Assembly (NCBI GenBank): GCA_001701065.1
Contig: DAAL01000229.1
Location: 1-6,739, forward strand
Direction of reading: 5' to 3'
Length of the DNA: 6,739 bases
From: Bacteroidales bacterium GP4
GTDB taxonomy: Bacteria; Bacteroidota; Bacteroidia; Bacteroidales; Muribaculaceae
The translations under genes and the position numbers were made by a program. Below, piece after piece: positions 1 to 6,572 of this stretch (position 1 is its first letter; the number at the start of each line of letters is the position of its first letter). The notes under the pieces are model-generated. The model had not been told where the DNA came from. It saw only the letters and a list, made by a program, of their open reading frames with translations, and made no database searches.

Positions 1-504
1 CCGTCATGGGGATGGGGACCCGGTTGGGGACCATCTTGGGGCTGGGGTCCCGGTTGGGCATGGACCAGCCGTGGCGACTATGCTCCTAACGGTCGTCGTC
101 CCGTCGGTGTAAGAAATGGTTATACCGGTCTTGGAAGCCACCGTGTGAACGGCAATACCGGTCTTGGCGGTAACCGAGGATACAATAACGGCAGTGTGGG
201 CAATTTCCGTCCCGGCTCAGGTTCGTCAGGCAACTATCGTCCCGGTGGAAATACCAATAACGCAGGTCGTCCGGTTTACGTTCCGTCAAACAACAATAAC
301 AACAACAGCAACAACGGATACAACCGCACTACCGGTAACCGCAATAATCGCAACAACAATACTTATAATAACTATAATAATTCGACCAACCGTAACAACG
401 GCTCCTTCTCTAATCCAAGTCGCGGCAGCGGCAATACAGGTGGATTTGGCGGTTCACGTGGTGGAGGCGGCGGAGGCGGCTCTCATAGAGGAGGTCGTCG
501 ATAA
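1..504 (+). CDS. Low-complexity Trp/Gly/Asn/Arg-rich protein, 5'-truncated, function unknown
   Basis: The reading frame is open from the first base to the TAA at 502-504, so the gene starts outside the window and only its last 167 residues are seen. A GTG at 145 is an in-frame Val codon, not a credible start, because the same composition continues upstream of it. The fragment begins with two copies of a Trp/Gly/Pro decapeptide (residues 2-21). It continues with a repeated N-G-[YN]-T-G-L-G motif and R-P-G-rich sequence, then an Asn-rich stretch (about residues 97-105, again about 116-135), and ends in a Gly run followed by SHRGGRR. No catalytic motif or membrane segment is visible. The tail is strongly basic. 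The gene ends 46 bases before the outer membrane protein gene on the same strand, so an envelope or secreted role is plausible, but that is inference from position. The function is not recognised. Confidence 0.75.
   Translation, partial: PSWGWGPGWGPSWGWGPGWAWTSRGDYAPNGRRPVGVRNGYTGLGSHRVNGNTGLGGNRGYNNGSVGNFRPGSGSSGNYRPGGNTNNAGRPVYVPSNNNNNNSNNGYNRTTGNRNNRNNNTYNNYNNSTNRNNGSFSNPSRGSGNTGGFGGSRGGGGGGGSHRGGRR
4..63 (+). repeat. Two tandem 30-bp units encoding S-W-G-W-G-P-G-W plus two residues
   Basis: Units 4-33 and 34-63 encode the same eight residues, SWGWGPGW, followed by GP in the first copy and AW in the second. Third-position changes between the copies (tca/tct, gga/ggc, gga/ggt) show that the peptide has been kept while the DNA drifted. 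More copies may lie upstream, outside the window. Confidence 0.75.
289..315 (+). repeat. AAC/AAT trinucleotide run encoding NNNNNNSNN
   Basis: Nine consecutive codons are AAC or AAT except for one AGC (Ser). The run is in frame with the low-complexity gene, so gain or loss of one unit would change protein length without a frameshift. Confidence 0.7.
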
Positions 505-550
505 TTGAATACACTTTAAGTAGATATTAAATTATTGTAAATAAAGAGAG

Positions 551-2209
551 ATGAAAAAATCATTATTTATACTGTCGGCTATATACATCCCCGTTATGGG
601 AATGGCGCAATCAGCTGTTGACGTTGCTAATCTGTCTCACGAAGAATTGCGCGGTACGGCGCGTTACATGTCCATGGGCGGTGCTTTCACTGCTCTCGGA
701 GGCGACATTTCGGCTATAAACCACAATCCCGGTGGTATCGGCATCTACCGTAGTTCGGAACTTGGAATTACTTTTGACCTCAATTCCCAGAAATCCACGG
801 CAAGTGACCGTAGTGTGAAGACTGATGAGACTCAAACTAAATTCAATGTCAATAATTTCGGTTATGTCGGGTCTATAAGATTGAATAATGATGTAATGCC
901 GTTCTTCTCATGGGGCGCGAACTATGCCCGCATGAACTCTTTTGACCGCATGTACACAGGATCTATCGCTTCATTGCAGTCGGTGGGTAACGGCGGAGCT
1001 TCATTGAGCAACTATATAGCTGCCATCACCAACAGTGACGGAGTGCCTGAGGGCGACATGCAGTTAGGGGATTCGTTCAATCCTTATCTTGACGGCAATG
1101 CTCCGTGGTTGAGTATTCTCGGCTATCAGGGTTATGTCATAAATCCCACAAGCTCTAATTCCTATCAGGGACTTATGGGGGACAACACCACCGGTTCAGC
1201 TTATTTCCATATGCGTGAAAAGGGGTACACCGATGAATATAACATCACTTTCGGCGGTAATCTCAGCAATGTGGTATATTGGGGTCTCGGTATAGGCATC
1301 ACTGACATGAATTATACTCAGGTGAGCTACTACGAGGAGAACCTTGACAATGCCCACATAGCGGCTCAGTCATGTGACGGTTCAGGCGATTATTATATAG
1401 TGCCCGGTCAGGCTGACTACAGGCTTACCAACTATCTGAACTCCAACGGCTCCGGTTTTAATCTGAAATTCGGATTGATATTCAAGCCCATTAATGAATT
1501 CCGATTAGGTTTTGCTGTTCACACTCCCACATGGTATCAGATGACCGATACCTACTGGGCATCGATTGACTACGCTTACCGTCCCAATGATTCGGATGCT
1601 TTCTACGACAATATAGCGCAGCCCAACAATACCGACCTTCAGACAAACGAGGGAAGGGACGGCTGGAATGACTACCACATGCGCACTCCGTGGCGGTTGA
1701 TGGTGGGTGCTGCCGGAGTCATCGGTTCGCAGGGTATCATTAGCGTGGACTACGAGTACCGCGGCAACAATACCATGCAGATATCGGATGTGGACGGTTA
1801 CGAATACGAGGATGTGACCCATGATGTGAAAACTTATTATAAAGGAACCAACATCCTTAGAGTGGGTGCTGAATACCGTGTCACTCCGCAGTTCAGCCTT
1901 CGCGCAGGCTATGTCTATGAGTCATCGCCGGTGAAGCAGGAAGTTGCCGATGATCAAGTGGTCGTGTGGACTGCAGGTACAGTTCCTTACTATAATCTGG
2001 ACCGCACTACACGCTACATAACCGCAGGTCTCGGATATCGTTTCGGAGCTTTCTATGCTGACCTTGCCTATGTGAACAAGCACCGTGAGTCCACTTACCA
2101 TGCGTTTTCTCCGATTATAGAGAATGGCGCTGTGCTGCAAGGTTCGCCTTCGGCTTCAATCGTGAGCAACGATAATCACGTAGTGCTCACTCTCGGTTAC
2201 CGCTTTTAA
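551..2209 (+). CDS. FadL/OmpP1-family outer membrane beta-barrel protein ('hemin receptor'-type)
   Basis: This 552-residue protein is predicted to be a 14-strand FadL-like channel in the outer membrane, a family known for uptake of long-chain fatty acids or other hydrophobic compounds. Bacteroidales members are often labelled 'hemin receptor' without evidence for heme. A signal peptide is clear: MKK, a hydrophobic stretch, then GMA-Q with cleavage likely after Ala19. Next comes the conserved N-terminal segment, with ARYMSMGGAFTALGGD at residues 37-52 and NPGGIG at 59-64. In most relatives the latter reads NPAG, so the Ala is Gly here. The rest is alternating polar/aromatic strands, and the protein ends in a strand finishing YRF with a terminal Phe, the usual signal for barrel assembly. 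The ATG at 551 is preceded by a purine-rich AAAGAGAG that abuts it. The upstream low-complexity gene is 46 bases away, so co-transcription is likely. The substrate cannot be told from sequence. Confidence 0.88.
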   Translation: MKKSLFILSAIYIPVMGMAQSAVDVANLSHEELRGTARYMSMGGAFTALGGDISAINHNPGGIGIYRSSELGITFDLNSQKSTASDRSVKTDETQTKFNVNNFGYVGSIRLNNDVMPFFSWGANYARMNSFDRMYTGSIASLQSVGNGGASLSNYIAAITNSDGVPEGDMQLGDSFNPYLDGNAPWLSILGYQGYVINPTSSNSYQGLMGDNTTGSAYFHMREKGYTDEYNITFGGNLSNVVYWGLGIGITDMNYTQVSYYEENLDNAHIAAQSCDGSGDYYIVPGQADYRLTNYLNSNGSGFNLKFGLIFKPINEFRLGFAVHTPTWYQMTDTYWASIDYAYRPNDSDAFYDNIAQPNNTDLQTNEGRDGWNDYHMRTPWRLMVGAAGVIGSQGIISVDYEYRGNNTMQISDVDGYEYEDVTHDVKTYYKGTNILRVGAEYRVTPQFSLRAGYVYESSPVKQEVADDQVVVWTAGTVPYYNLDRTTRYITAGLGYRFGAFYADLAYVNKHRESTYHAFSPIIENGAVLQGSPSASIVSNDNHVVLTLGYRF

Positions 2210-2232
2210 GAATTAGTGTCGATTATAATGTT

Positions 2233-2271
2233 GAAGGGTGTTCTCATCTTATATAAATGGGACCACCCTTC
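2233..2271 (+). terminator. Long hairpin after the outer membrane protein gene, terminator-like but without a T-run
   Basis: GAAGGGTG (2233-2240) pairs perfectly with CACCCTTC (2264-2271). After one mismatch the stem continues, with TCTCAT (2242-2247) against ATGGGA (2257-2262, one G-U pair), closing on an A/T-rich loop. The position, 24 bases after the stop codon, fits the end of the transcript. No T-run follows (GCTGTTAAAC), so it may be a 3' stability hairpin or a partial terminator rather than a classical intrinsic one. Confidence 0.5.
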
Positions 2272-2315
2272 GCTGTTAAACATCAGTTCTTCTCCTCATT
2301 GAAGAACCTTTGTAT

Positions 2316-4316
2316 ATGGGAAAAAGTAATATTGACCTTGACAATCCTGAATTTCAGAATGTGTGGAATCTTGTCCGTTTTACTCGCCAGTCTGTGTTCC
2401 TGACAGGTAAGGCAGGGACAGGTAAATCCACATTCCTGAAATATATATGCGAGAACACGACTAAAAATTATGTTGTGCTTGCACCCACCGGAATCGCTGC
2501 CGTGAATGTGGGCGGTGTCACTATGCATTCGTTTTTCAAGCTTCCATTTAAGCCGTTGCTGAAAGATGATCCCGAGTTTGACTACAAGCATCTGCGTTCA
2601 AGGATGAAGTACGGGAGGGAATTCTGTAAGCTGCTTAAAGAACTTGACCTTGTGATTATTGATGAGATATCCATGGTCAGGGCTGACATAATCGACTTTA
2701 TCGACAAACTGCTTCGGTTTTATTCCAATAACCGCCGTGAACCGTTCGGAGGGAAACAGATGCTTTTTATAGGTGACCTATTCCAGCTTGAACCGGTGGT
2801 GACGGGCGACATGCGTGATGTCTTGTCGCGTTATTATCCGCAGCCTTATTTTTTCAATGCCGAGGTGTTCAAAAGCACTGAGATAGTGTCGATAGAATTG
2901 AAGAAAGTGTACAGGCAGACTGACCCCCGATTTATCTCGTTGCTTGACCGGGTGAGGGTGGGAGCGCCTACCAAGGATGATATAAAGCTGTTGAATTCCA
3001 AAGTGAGCGGCGATGATGCCGAGCGTGACGAAATGCGCATCACCTTAGCCACCACCCGTGATAAGGTGGATTCGATAAACGATGCGCGGCTTGACGCATT
3101 GAAGAGCGCGCCGGTGACTTTTGTGGGAGAAATTCAAGGGGACTTTCCTGAAAACAGCCTTCCCACATCGAAAGAACTTACCCTGAAAGTGGGCGCACAG
3201 ATAGTGTTTATCAAAAATGATGTGGACAAACGTTGGGTCAACGGCACTTTGGGGAAGATATATAACATCAATGAGGAAACTATAATGGTGGAGCTTGACA
3301 ACGGCGAGAAGCATGTGGTGGAGCCTGCCATCTGGAAAAACATAAAGTACGAGTTTGACGAAGAGAAACGCAAGGTCATTGAAAAGGAACTTGGCAGTTT
3401 CCAGCAGTTGCCGGTGCGTCTTGCGTGGGCTTTGACCATCCACAAGAGCCAGGGACTTACATTCAGCAACGTTAATATCGACATGGGGCATGGAGCTTTC
3501 AGCGGAGGTCAGGCTTATGTTGCGCTTAGCCGCTGTCGAAGTCTTGAGGGGATGTCGCTGAGCAGCACCATAAATGAGCGCGACATCTTCGTGAGTCCGT
3601 CCATCGTGAAGTTCAGCCGGAGTTTCAATGACAGCGAATTGATAAACGACACTATTGAGTCGGCTCATGCTGAGGAGCTTTATGTGAAGGCATTAGATGA
3701 TTTCGAGCATGGAAGGCTCGGAAGCGCATGGGACAATCTGGCGCAGGCTATGAAGATTAGACCATGTCTTGACAATGAGCTTGCTTGTCGATTCATCAGG
3801 CGCAAGCTTAATGGAATTTCACGGCTGCACAATGAAATAGACCGTCTTAACGGTGTGATCGCCGATGATAAGGAACGGTTCCGCAATCTTGCTGCGGAAT
3901 ATGTGGCACTCGGGAAATCTCTTCAGAAAGAGGGGATGGAGCCTACACCTATCCTCGCCAATTTTGATAAGGCGCTTTCTATCGATGCCGAATGCGTGGA
4001 TGCATGGATAGGGAAAGGGAAAACTTATCAGGACATAGGGGAGAATGATGAAGCTATAGCTTGCTACCGGAATGCCGTCGACCTCGATGGAGAGAATGTG
4101 GTGGGCGCATTATCGCTTGCGTTGGTGTATATACGCAAGGAGGAGTATGCCGAGGCAATGGACTGGCTGCTTAGAGCGGAGCAAATCGACGAGAATAATC
4201 CATCGGTGCATGACGGAATAGCTATCGTGTATGCTCAGATAGGGGATGAGGAGAGCGCCGCAGTGCATAAAGCCCTTGCAAAGAAGCTTAGGCGAGGCAG
4301 AAGCCGTAAAAAGTAA
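2316..4316 (+). CDS. Pif1/Dda-like SF1B DNA helicase with C-terminal TPR repeats
   Basis: This 666-residue cytoplasmic protein has the ordered motifs of a superfamily 1B (Pif1/RecD/Dda-type) helicase, a family that moves 5'-3' on single-stranded DNA using ATP. They are Walker A GKAGTGKS (31-38), motif Ia APTGIAA (56-62) with HSFF (71-74), Walker B IIDEISM (114-120), motif III GDLFQLEPV (153-161), motif IV KKVYRQ (196-201), TIHKSQGLTF (374-383) and motif VI AYVALSRCR (400-408). All catalytic residues are present, so it should be active. A linker with coiled-coil character (about 480-530) leads to three or so tetratricopeptide repeats (about 549-660), then a basic tail KKLRRGRSRKK. TPRs are protein-binding, so a partner is implied but not identifiable. 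I chose the ATG at 2316; a TTG at 2310 would add only two residues. No clear promoter is visible in the 106 bases upstream. It converges with purT. Confidence 0.88.
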   Translation: MGKSNIDLDNPEFQNVWNLVRFTRQSVFLTGKAGTGKSTFLKYICENTTKNYVVLAPTGIAAVNVGGVTMHSFFKLPFKPLLKDDPEFDYKHLRSRMKYGREFCKLLKELDLVIIDEISMVRADIIDFIDKLLRFYSNNRREPFGGKQMLFIGDLFQLEPVVTGDMRDVLSRYYPQPYFFNAEVFKSTEIVSIELKKVYRQTDPRFISLLDRVRVGAPTKDDIKLLNSKVSGDDAERDEMRITLATTRDKVDSINDARLDALKSAPVTFVGEIQGDFPENSLPTSKELTLKVGAQIVFIKNDVDKRWVNGTLGKIYNINEETIMVELDNGEKHVVEPAIWKNIKYEFDEEKRKVIEKELGSFQQLPVRLAWALTIHKSQGLTFSNVNIDMGHGAFSGGQAYVALSRCRSLEGMSLSSTINERDIFVSPSIVKFSRSFNDSELINDTIESAHAEELYVKALDDFEHGRLGSAWDNLAQAMKIRPCLDNELACRFIRRKLNGISRLHNEIDRLNGVIADDKERFRNLAAEYVALGKSLQKEGMEPTPILANFDKALSIDAECVDAWIGKGKTYQDIGENDEAIACYRNAVDLDGENVVGALSLALVYIRKEEYAEAMDWLLRAEQIDENNPSVHDGIAIVYAQIGDEESAAVHKALAKKLRRGRSRKK

Positions 4317-4365
4317 ATCCCATCACCCGCTCCGGGGCAGTGGGATTCGCTTATATATGTTTTTT
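4316..4365. terminator. Bidirectional intrinsic terminator between the convergent helicase and purT genes
   Basis: AATCCCA (4316-4322) pairs with TGGGATT (4341-4347), and CCC (4326-4328) pairs with GGG (4335-4337) inside it. On the + strand a run of six T follows at 4360-4365, offset by about 12 bases. On the - strand the complement of AAAAA at 4308-4312 gives a T5 run three bases past the stem. The hairpin overlaps the last base of the helicase stop codon and lies 25 bases beyond the purT stop, so it can serve both genes. Confidence 0.72.
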
Positions 4366-4372
4366 GCTCTCC

Positions 4373-5563
4373 TTATCGGGGAAGAACATTGATTTTTAGC
4401 GCATTGTAGGCGCGTTCAGCCTTTTCGCGGGCTTTGTCCACAGTTTCGTCGGTAGCGAGGATTACTCCCATGCGGCGGTGTCCTTTTATTTCCGGTTTGC
4501 CGAATATGCGTATTTGAACGCCGGGTTCTTTAAGGACTTCTTCAAGGTTGTCAAACTCGATTTTGTCGGTATCGCCTTCCACCACCACGGCGCGTGATGC
4601 CGATGGACCATAGAAACGTATTGCCGGCACGGGCAGACCGAGAAGAGCGCGGGCATGAAGTCCGAATTCGCTTAAATCCTGTGATATCATAGTCACCATG
4701 CCGGTGTCGTGGGGACGCGGTGACACTTCGCTGAATATCACTTCATCGCCTTTCACAAACAGTTCTACGCCGAATATGCCGTAGCCGCCAAGTGCGTCGG
4801 TCACTTTCTTTGCTATTTCCTTGGCGCTTTCTATCGCGGGAGTGCTCATGGGTTGAGGTTGCCATGAATAACGGTAATCGCCGTCGATCTGCACGTGACC
4901 TATCGGTTCGCAATAGGTGGTGCCGCAGCAGCTGCGCACTGTGAGCAATGTTATTTCATAGTCGAAATCCACGAATCCTTCCACAATCACGCGTCCTGCG
5001 CCGGCGCGTCCTCCTTCTTGTGATATCTCCCATGATTTTTCGATGTCGGATTCTGAGCGCACCACGCTCTGTCCGTGACCTGATGAACTCATGATGGGCT
5101 TTACCACGCAAGGTATGCCTATCTCGTCTATAGCGGCTTTGAATTCGTCGTAGTCCGATGCGAATCGGTAGGGTGAGGTCTTTATGCCTAATTCTTCGGC
5201 GGCGAGGCGGCGTATGCCTTCACGGTTCATGGTGAGCCATGCTGCACGTGCTGTCGGGGTTACGTGGTAGCCTTCGCTTTCGAGTTGGCGCAGGGTATCG
5301 GTGGCTATAGCTTCCACCTCGGGGATTATGTGGTCAGGCTTCTCCTGCTCGATGACACCGCGCAGGGTTACCGGGTCAAGCATATTGAACACATAGCTCC
5401 TATGGGCTATCTGCATAGCCGGAGCATTGGGATAACGGTCACATGCCACCACTTCCACGCCGTAACGCTGAAGCTCGATAGCTACTTCTTTGCCTAATTC
5501 GCCACTTCCTAAAAGGAGTGCCTTTTTCCCCACCGGGGTCATTACTGATCCTATCTTTACCAT
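4373..5563 (-). CDS. purT: Formate-dependent phosphoribosylglycinamide formyltransferase (GAR transformylase 2)
   Basis: PurT makes formylglycinamide ribonucleotide from glycinamide ribonucleotide, formate and ATP, the third step of purine synthesis, without needing formyl-tetrahydrofolate. The 396-residue protein is close to the 392 of Escherichia coli PurT and aligns without gaps over most of its length from memory. Residues known to bind substrate or ATP in E. coli are present at the same numbers: Glu22-Leu23 in GSGELGKE, Glu82 in PEVEAIATD, Arg114 in MNREG and Lys155. The metal ligands Glu267 and Glu279 and also Asp286 (EVSPRPHD) are kept. Lys356 and Arg363-Arg364 are shifted by one. The fold is ATP-grasp, in the cytoplasm. 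One oddity is that the glycine-rich loop reads SSSGHGQ (159-165) where E. coli has Lys163. The ATG at 5561-5563 gives the same N-terminal spacing as E. coli. No Shine-Dalgarno is seen. The gene appears to be transcribed alone from a promoter near 5735. Confidence 0.97.
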   Translation of the reverse strand: MVKIGSVMTPVGKKALLLGSGELGKEVAIELQRYGVEVVACDRYPNAPAMQIAHRSYVFNMLDPVTLRGVIEQEKPDHIIPEVEAIATDTLRQLESEGYHVTPTARAAWLTMNREGIRRLAAEELGIKTSPYRFASDYDEFKAAIDEIGIPCVVKPIMSSSGHGQSVVRSESDIEKSWEISQEGGRAGAGRVIVEGFVDFDYEITLLTVRSCCGTTYCEPIGHVQIDGDYRYSWQPQPMSTPAIESAKEIAKKVTDALGGYGIFGVELFVKGDEVIFSEVSPRPHDTGMVTMISQDLSEFGLHARALLGLPVPAIRFYGPSASRAVVVEGDTDKIEFDNLEEVLKEPGVQIRIFGKPEIKGHRRMGVILATDETVDKAREKAERAYNALKINVLPR

Positions 5564-5615
5564 AGTCGATTGTTGGTTTCTGCGTTTGATTATTAAATTC
5601 GGATATCTGTCTCGT

Positions 5616-5638
5616 CTACCGGTTATTAACCTATGTAG
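5616..5638 (-). other. Small stem-loop in the purT leader
   Basis: CTAC (5616-5619) pairs with GTAG (5635-5638), and GGTT (5621-5624) with AACC (5628-5631) around a three-base loop, with a small internal bulge. It lies 53 bases before the purT start in a leader of about 160 bases. No known purine riboswitch core is recognisable. A regulatory role is possible but unproven. Confidence 0.3.
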
Positions 5639-5730
5639 CCGGTTGCATAAATTGCCGTTGGGGTAAGCAATATGACACCTTTAGGGGGTGATTCATCGTG
5701 CCTCGCTCCGTCCGACAAAATTACTCCCTG

Positions 5731-5738
5731 CAAAGTTA
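5731..5738 (-). promoter_or_regulatory. Putative Bacteroidota promoter -7 element for purT
   Basis: Read on the - strand this is TAACTTTG followed by CA, matching the TAnnTTTG -7 consensus of the Bacteroidota primary sigma factor. Transcription would begin near 5725 and leave a leader of about 160 bases before purT. A second match, TAATTTTG, lies just downstream at 5716-5723. A -33 TTTG is not found at the usual 19-21 base spacing, where AAAA occurs instead, so support rests on the -7 box and position. Confidence 0.5.
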
Positions 5739-5842
5739 CTAATTTTTACTCGATTAACTTTTCTCCTCTCAGCCAAAATTTCATTTCGCCCCTATGAAAA
5801 ATATAGCCGGAGAAGTCCTGCTACCGATGGCAAGCACCCAAC

Positions 5843-6127
5843 CTACCAATCCACATCATCATCAATGTCTATATCGTCCATGAAGTAGTCAAAATCATCC
5901 ATGTCGTCTTCCTCCTCGTATGTGTCATCTATGTCGTCGATATAGCTCCGGTCAACTACATGGTTTGTATGGTCGTGTAGGACATCCTCAGTATGTGTTC
6001 TATATCCCGAAGCGGGTATATAGTCATATTGAGGTTGATGATTGTTGACGTGATTCGATTTGCTTGAAAACATGCTCCAAATCAACTTGAAAATGGCAAA
6101 TCCGCCAAGAAAACTCCAGAATGACAT
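5843..6127 (-). CDS. Small single-pass membrane protein with a highly acidic C-terminal tail, function unknown
   Basis: The 94-residue protein begins at an ATG (6125-6127) and has one hydrophobic segment at about residues 3-20, rich in Phe, Trp, Ile and Leu. A polar His/Asn/Gln-rich linker follows (about 22-60). The last third (about 61-94) is almost entirely Asp and Glu broken by Tyr, Phe, Ile and Met, ending in Trp. A TTG at 6151 in the same frame would add eight residues, but ATG is preferred. The AT-rich upstream stretch and a promoter match at 6177-6184 support a real gene. No family is recognised. Which side of the membrane the tail faces is unclear: no cleavable signal site is seen, and the one Lys near the membrane segment (Lys14) lies within it. 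Low-complexity tails can also arise by chance in spurious frames, so this remains a prediction. Confidence 0.6.
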   Translation of the reverse strand: MSFWSFLGGFAIFKLIWSMFSSKSNHVNNHQPQYDYIPASGYRTHTEDVLHDHTNHVVDRSYIDDIDDTYEEEDDMDDFDYFMDDIDIDDDVDW

Positions 6128-6176
6128 AATGAATGATTTTAAATATTCCAAGGAAAGCCACTATGACTTTCATGTG

Positions 6177-6184
6177 CAAAGTTA
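6177..6184 (-). promoter_or_regulatory. Putative Bacteroidota promoter -7 element for the small acidic protein gene
   Basis: The - strand reads TAACTTTG followed by CA, fitting TAnnTTTG. Transcription would start near 6171, about 45 bases before the ATG at 6127. A TTGTTG lies upstream at 6198-6203, slightly closer than the usual -33 spacing. The match is identical over ten bases to those near 5731 and 6563. Confidence 0.5.
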
Positions 6185-6562
6185 TCACCACTCCGGGCAA
6201 CAATCCTTCCCATCCAAGTTAAATAATACTATCTTCCCTTGTACCGCAGATTATTTCCAGTTAAAACCTGATTTTCCTTATAATTTTAGCAACAAAAAGA
6301 CAATTAGTTAGCTAATTGTGCCTTTGCTTATATCAGTTACTTATGAGGTTAGTTCAAAAATCAGTCATATTATGGTATGTCGATATTATCTATATAAGTA
6401 TATTACTGAAAACGACTGGTTGGTTTATCCGGAATCGTCATTTGAATACGTGTTCCTATAAGAGTATTGTGCTCTCGTGATAATTCCACACGGTTCGCTC
6501 TCATTAATAATGATTCTTACTATAATAATTTCAAATGAGCGTGGGATGTGACGGATAATTGT
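6185..6562. other. AT-rich intergenic stretch without a recognisable gene
   Basis: No credible reading frame is seen on either strand in these 378 bases. Apart from the hairpin at 6301-6318, they contain only a weak inverted repeat (CTCATT 6500-6505 / AATGAG 6534-6539). I find no tRNA, insertion sequence end or repeat array in it. Confidence 0.5.
6301..6318 (-). terminator. Orphan terminator-like hairpin reading leftward
   Basis: CAATTAG (6301-6307) and CTAATTG (6312-6318) form a perfect 7-bp stem with a 4-base loop. On the - strand it is followed by TCTTTTTGTT (complement of 6291-6300), a terminator-like tail. The stem is AT-rich and weak, and no - strand gene is visible to its right, so what it would terminate is unknown. 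Confidence 0.3.
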
Positions 6563-6570
6563 TAACTTTG
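6563..6570 (+). promoter_or_regulatory. Putative Bacteroidota promoter -7 element for the structured RNA candidate
   Basis: TAACTTTG followed by CA matches TAnnTTTG. Transcription would begin around 6572-6576, right at the foot of the first stem-loop. A -33 TTTG is not evident at the expected distance. Confidence 0.5.
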
Positions 6571-6572
6571 CA

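Noticed and set aside
145..504. GTG at 145 as the start of the low-complexity gene
   Set aside because: The same frame is open to position 1 with matching repeat composition, so the gene continues upstream and this is an internal Val codon.
1505..1822. 105-residue - strand frame within the outer membrane protein gene
   Set aside because: It is antisense to a well-supported gene and has no recognisable domain or start signal.
2310..2312. TTG at 2310 as the helicase start
   Set aside because: An ATG six bases later gives essentially the same protein and is the more usual start.
2305..2312. AACCTTTG as a promoter -7 box for the helicase
   Set aside because: It mismatches the first base of TAnnTTTG and would place the transcription start inside the coding region.
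3045..3668. 207-residue open frame on the - strand
   Set aside because: It lies wholly within the helicase gene, whose motifs are unmistakable on the + strand; it is a shadow of that gene's codon bias.
5564..5725. Purine riboswitch in the purT leader
   Set aside because: I could not find the conserved three-way junction core; only a small stem-loop is evident.
5790..5842. Intrinsic terminator after the small acidic protein gene
   Set aside because: GCC/GGC and GGA/TCC pairings before a T5 run exist on the - strand, but no continuous stem forms.
5688..5888. 66-residue + strand frame spanning the purT promoter region
   Set aside because: Its composition is unremarkable and it overlaps the putative promoter and the end of the small acidic protein gene on the other strand.
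6060..6311. 83-residue + strand frame opposite the small acidic protein gene
   Set aside because: It is antisense to the start of the better-supported small gene, contains its promoter match, and has no family-like features.
6500..6539. Inverted repeat CTCATT / AATGAG as an operator or mobile-element end
   Set aside because: Six base pairs with a 28-base AT-rich spacer is expected by chance, and no target duplication or transposase is nearby.
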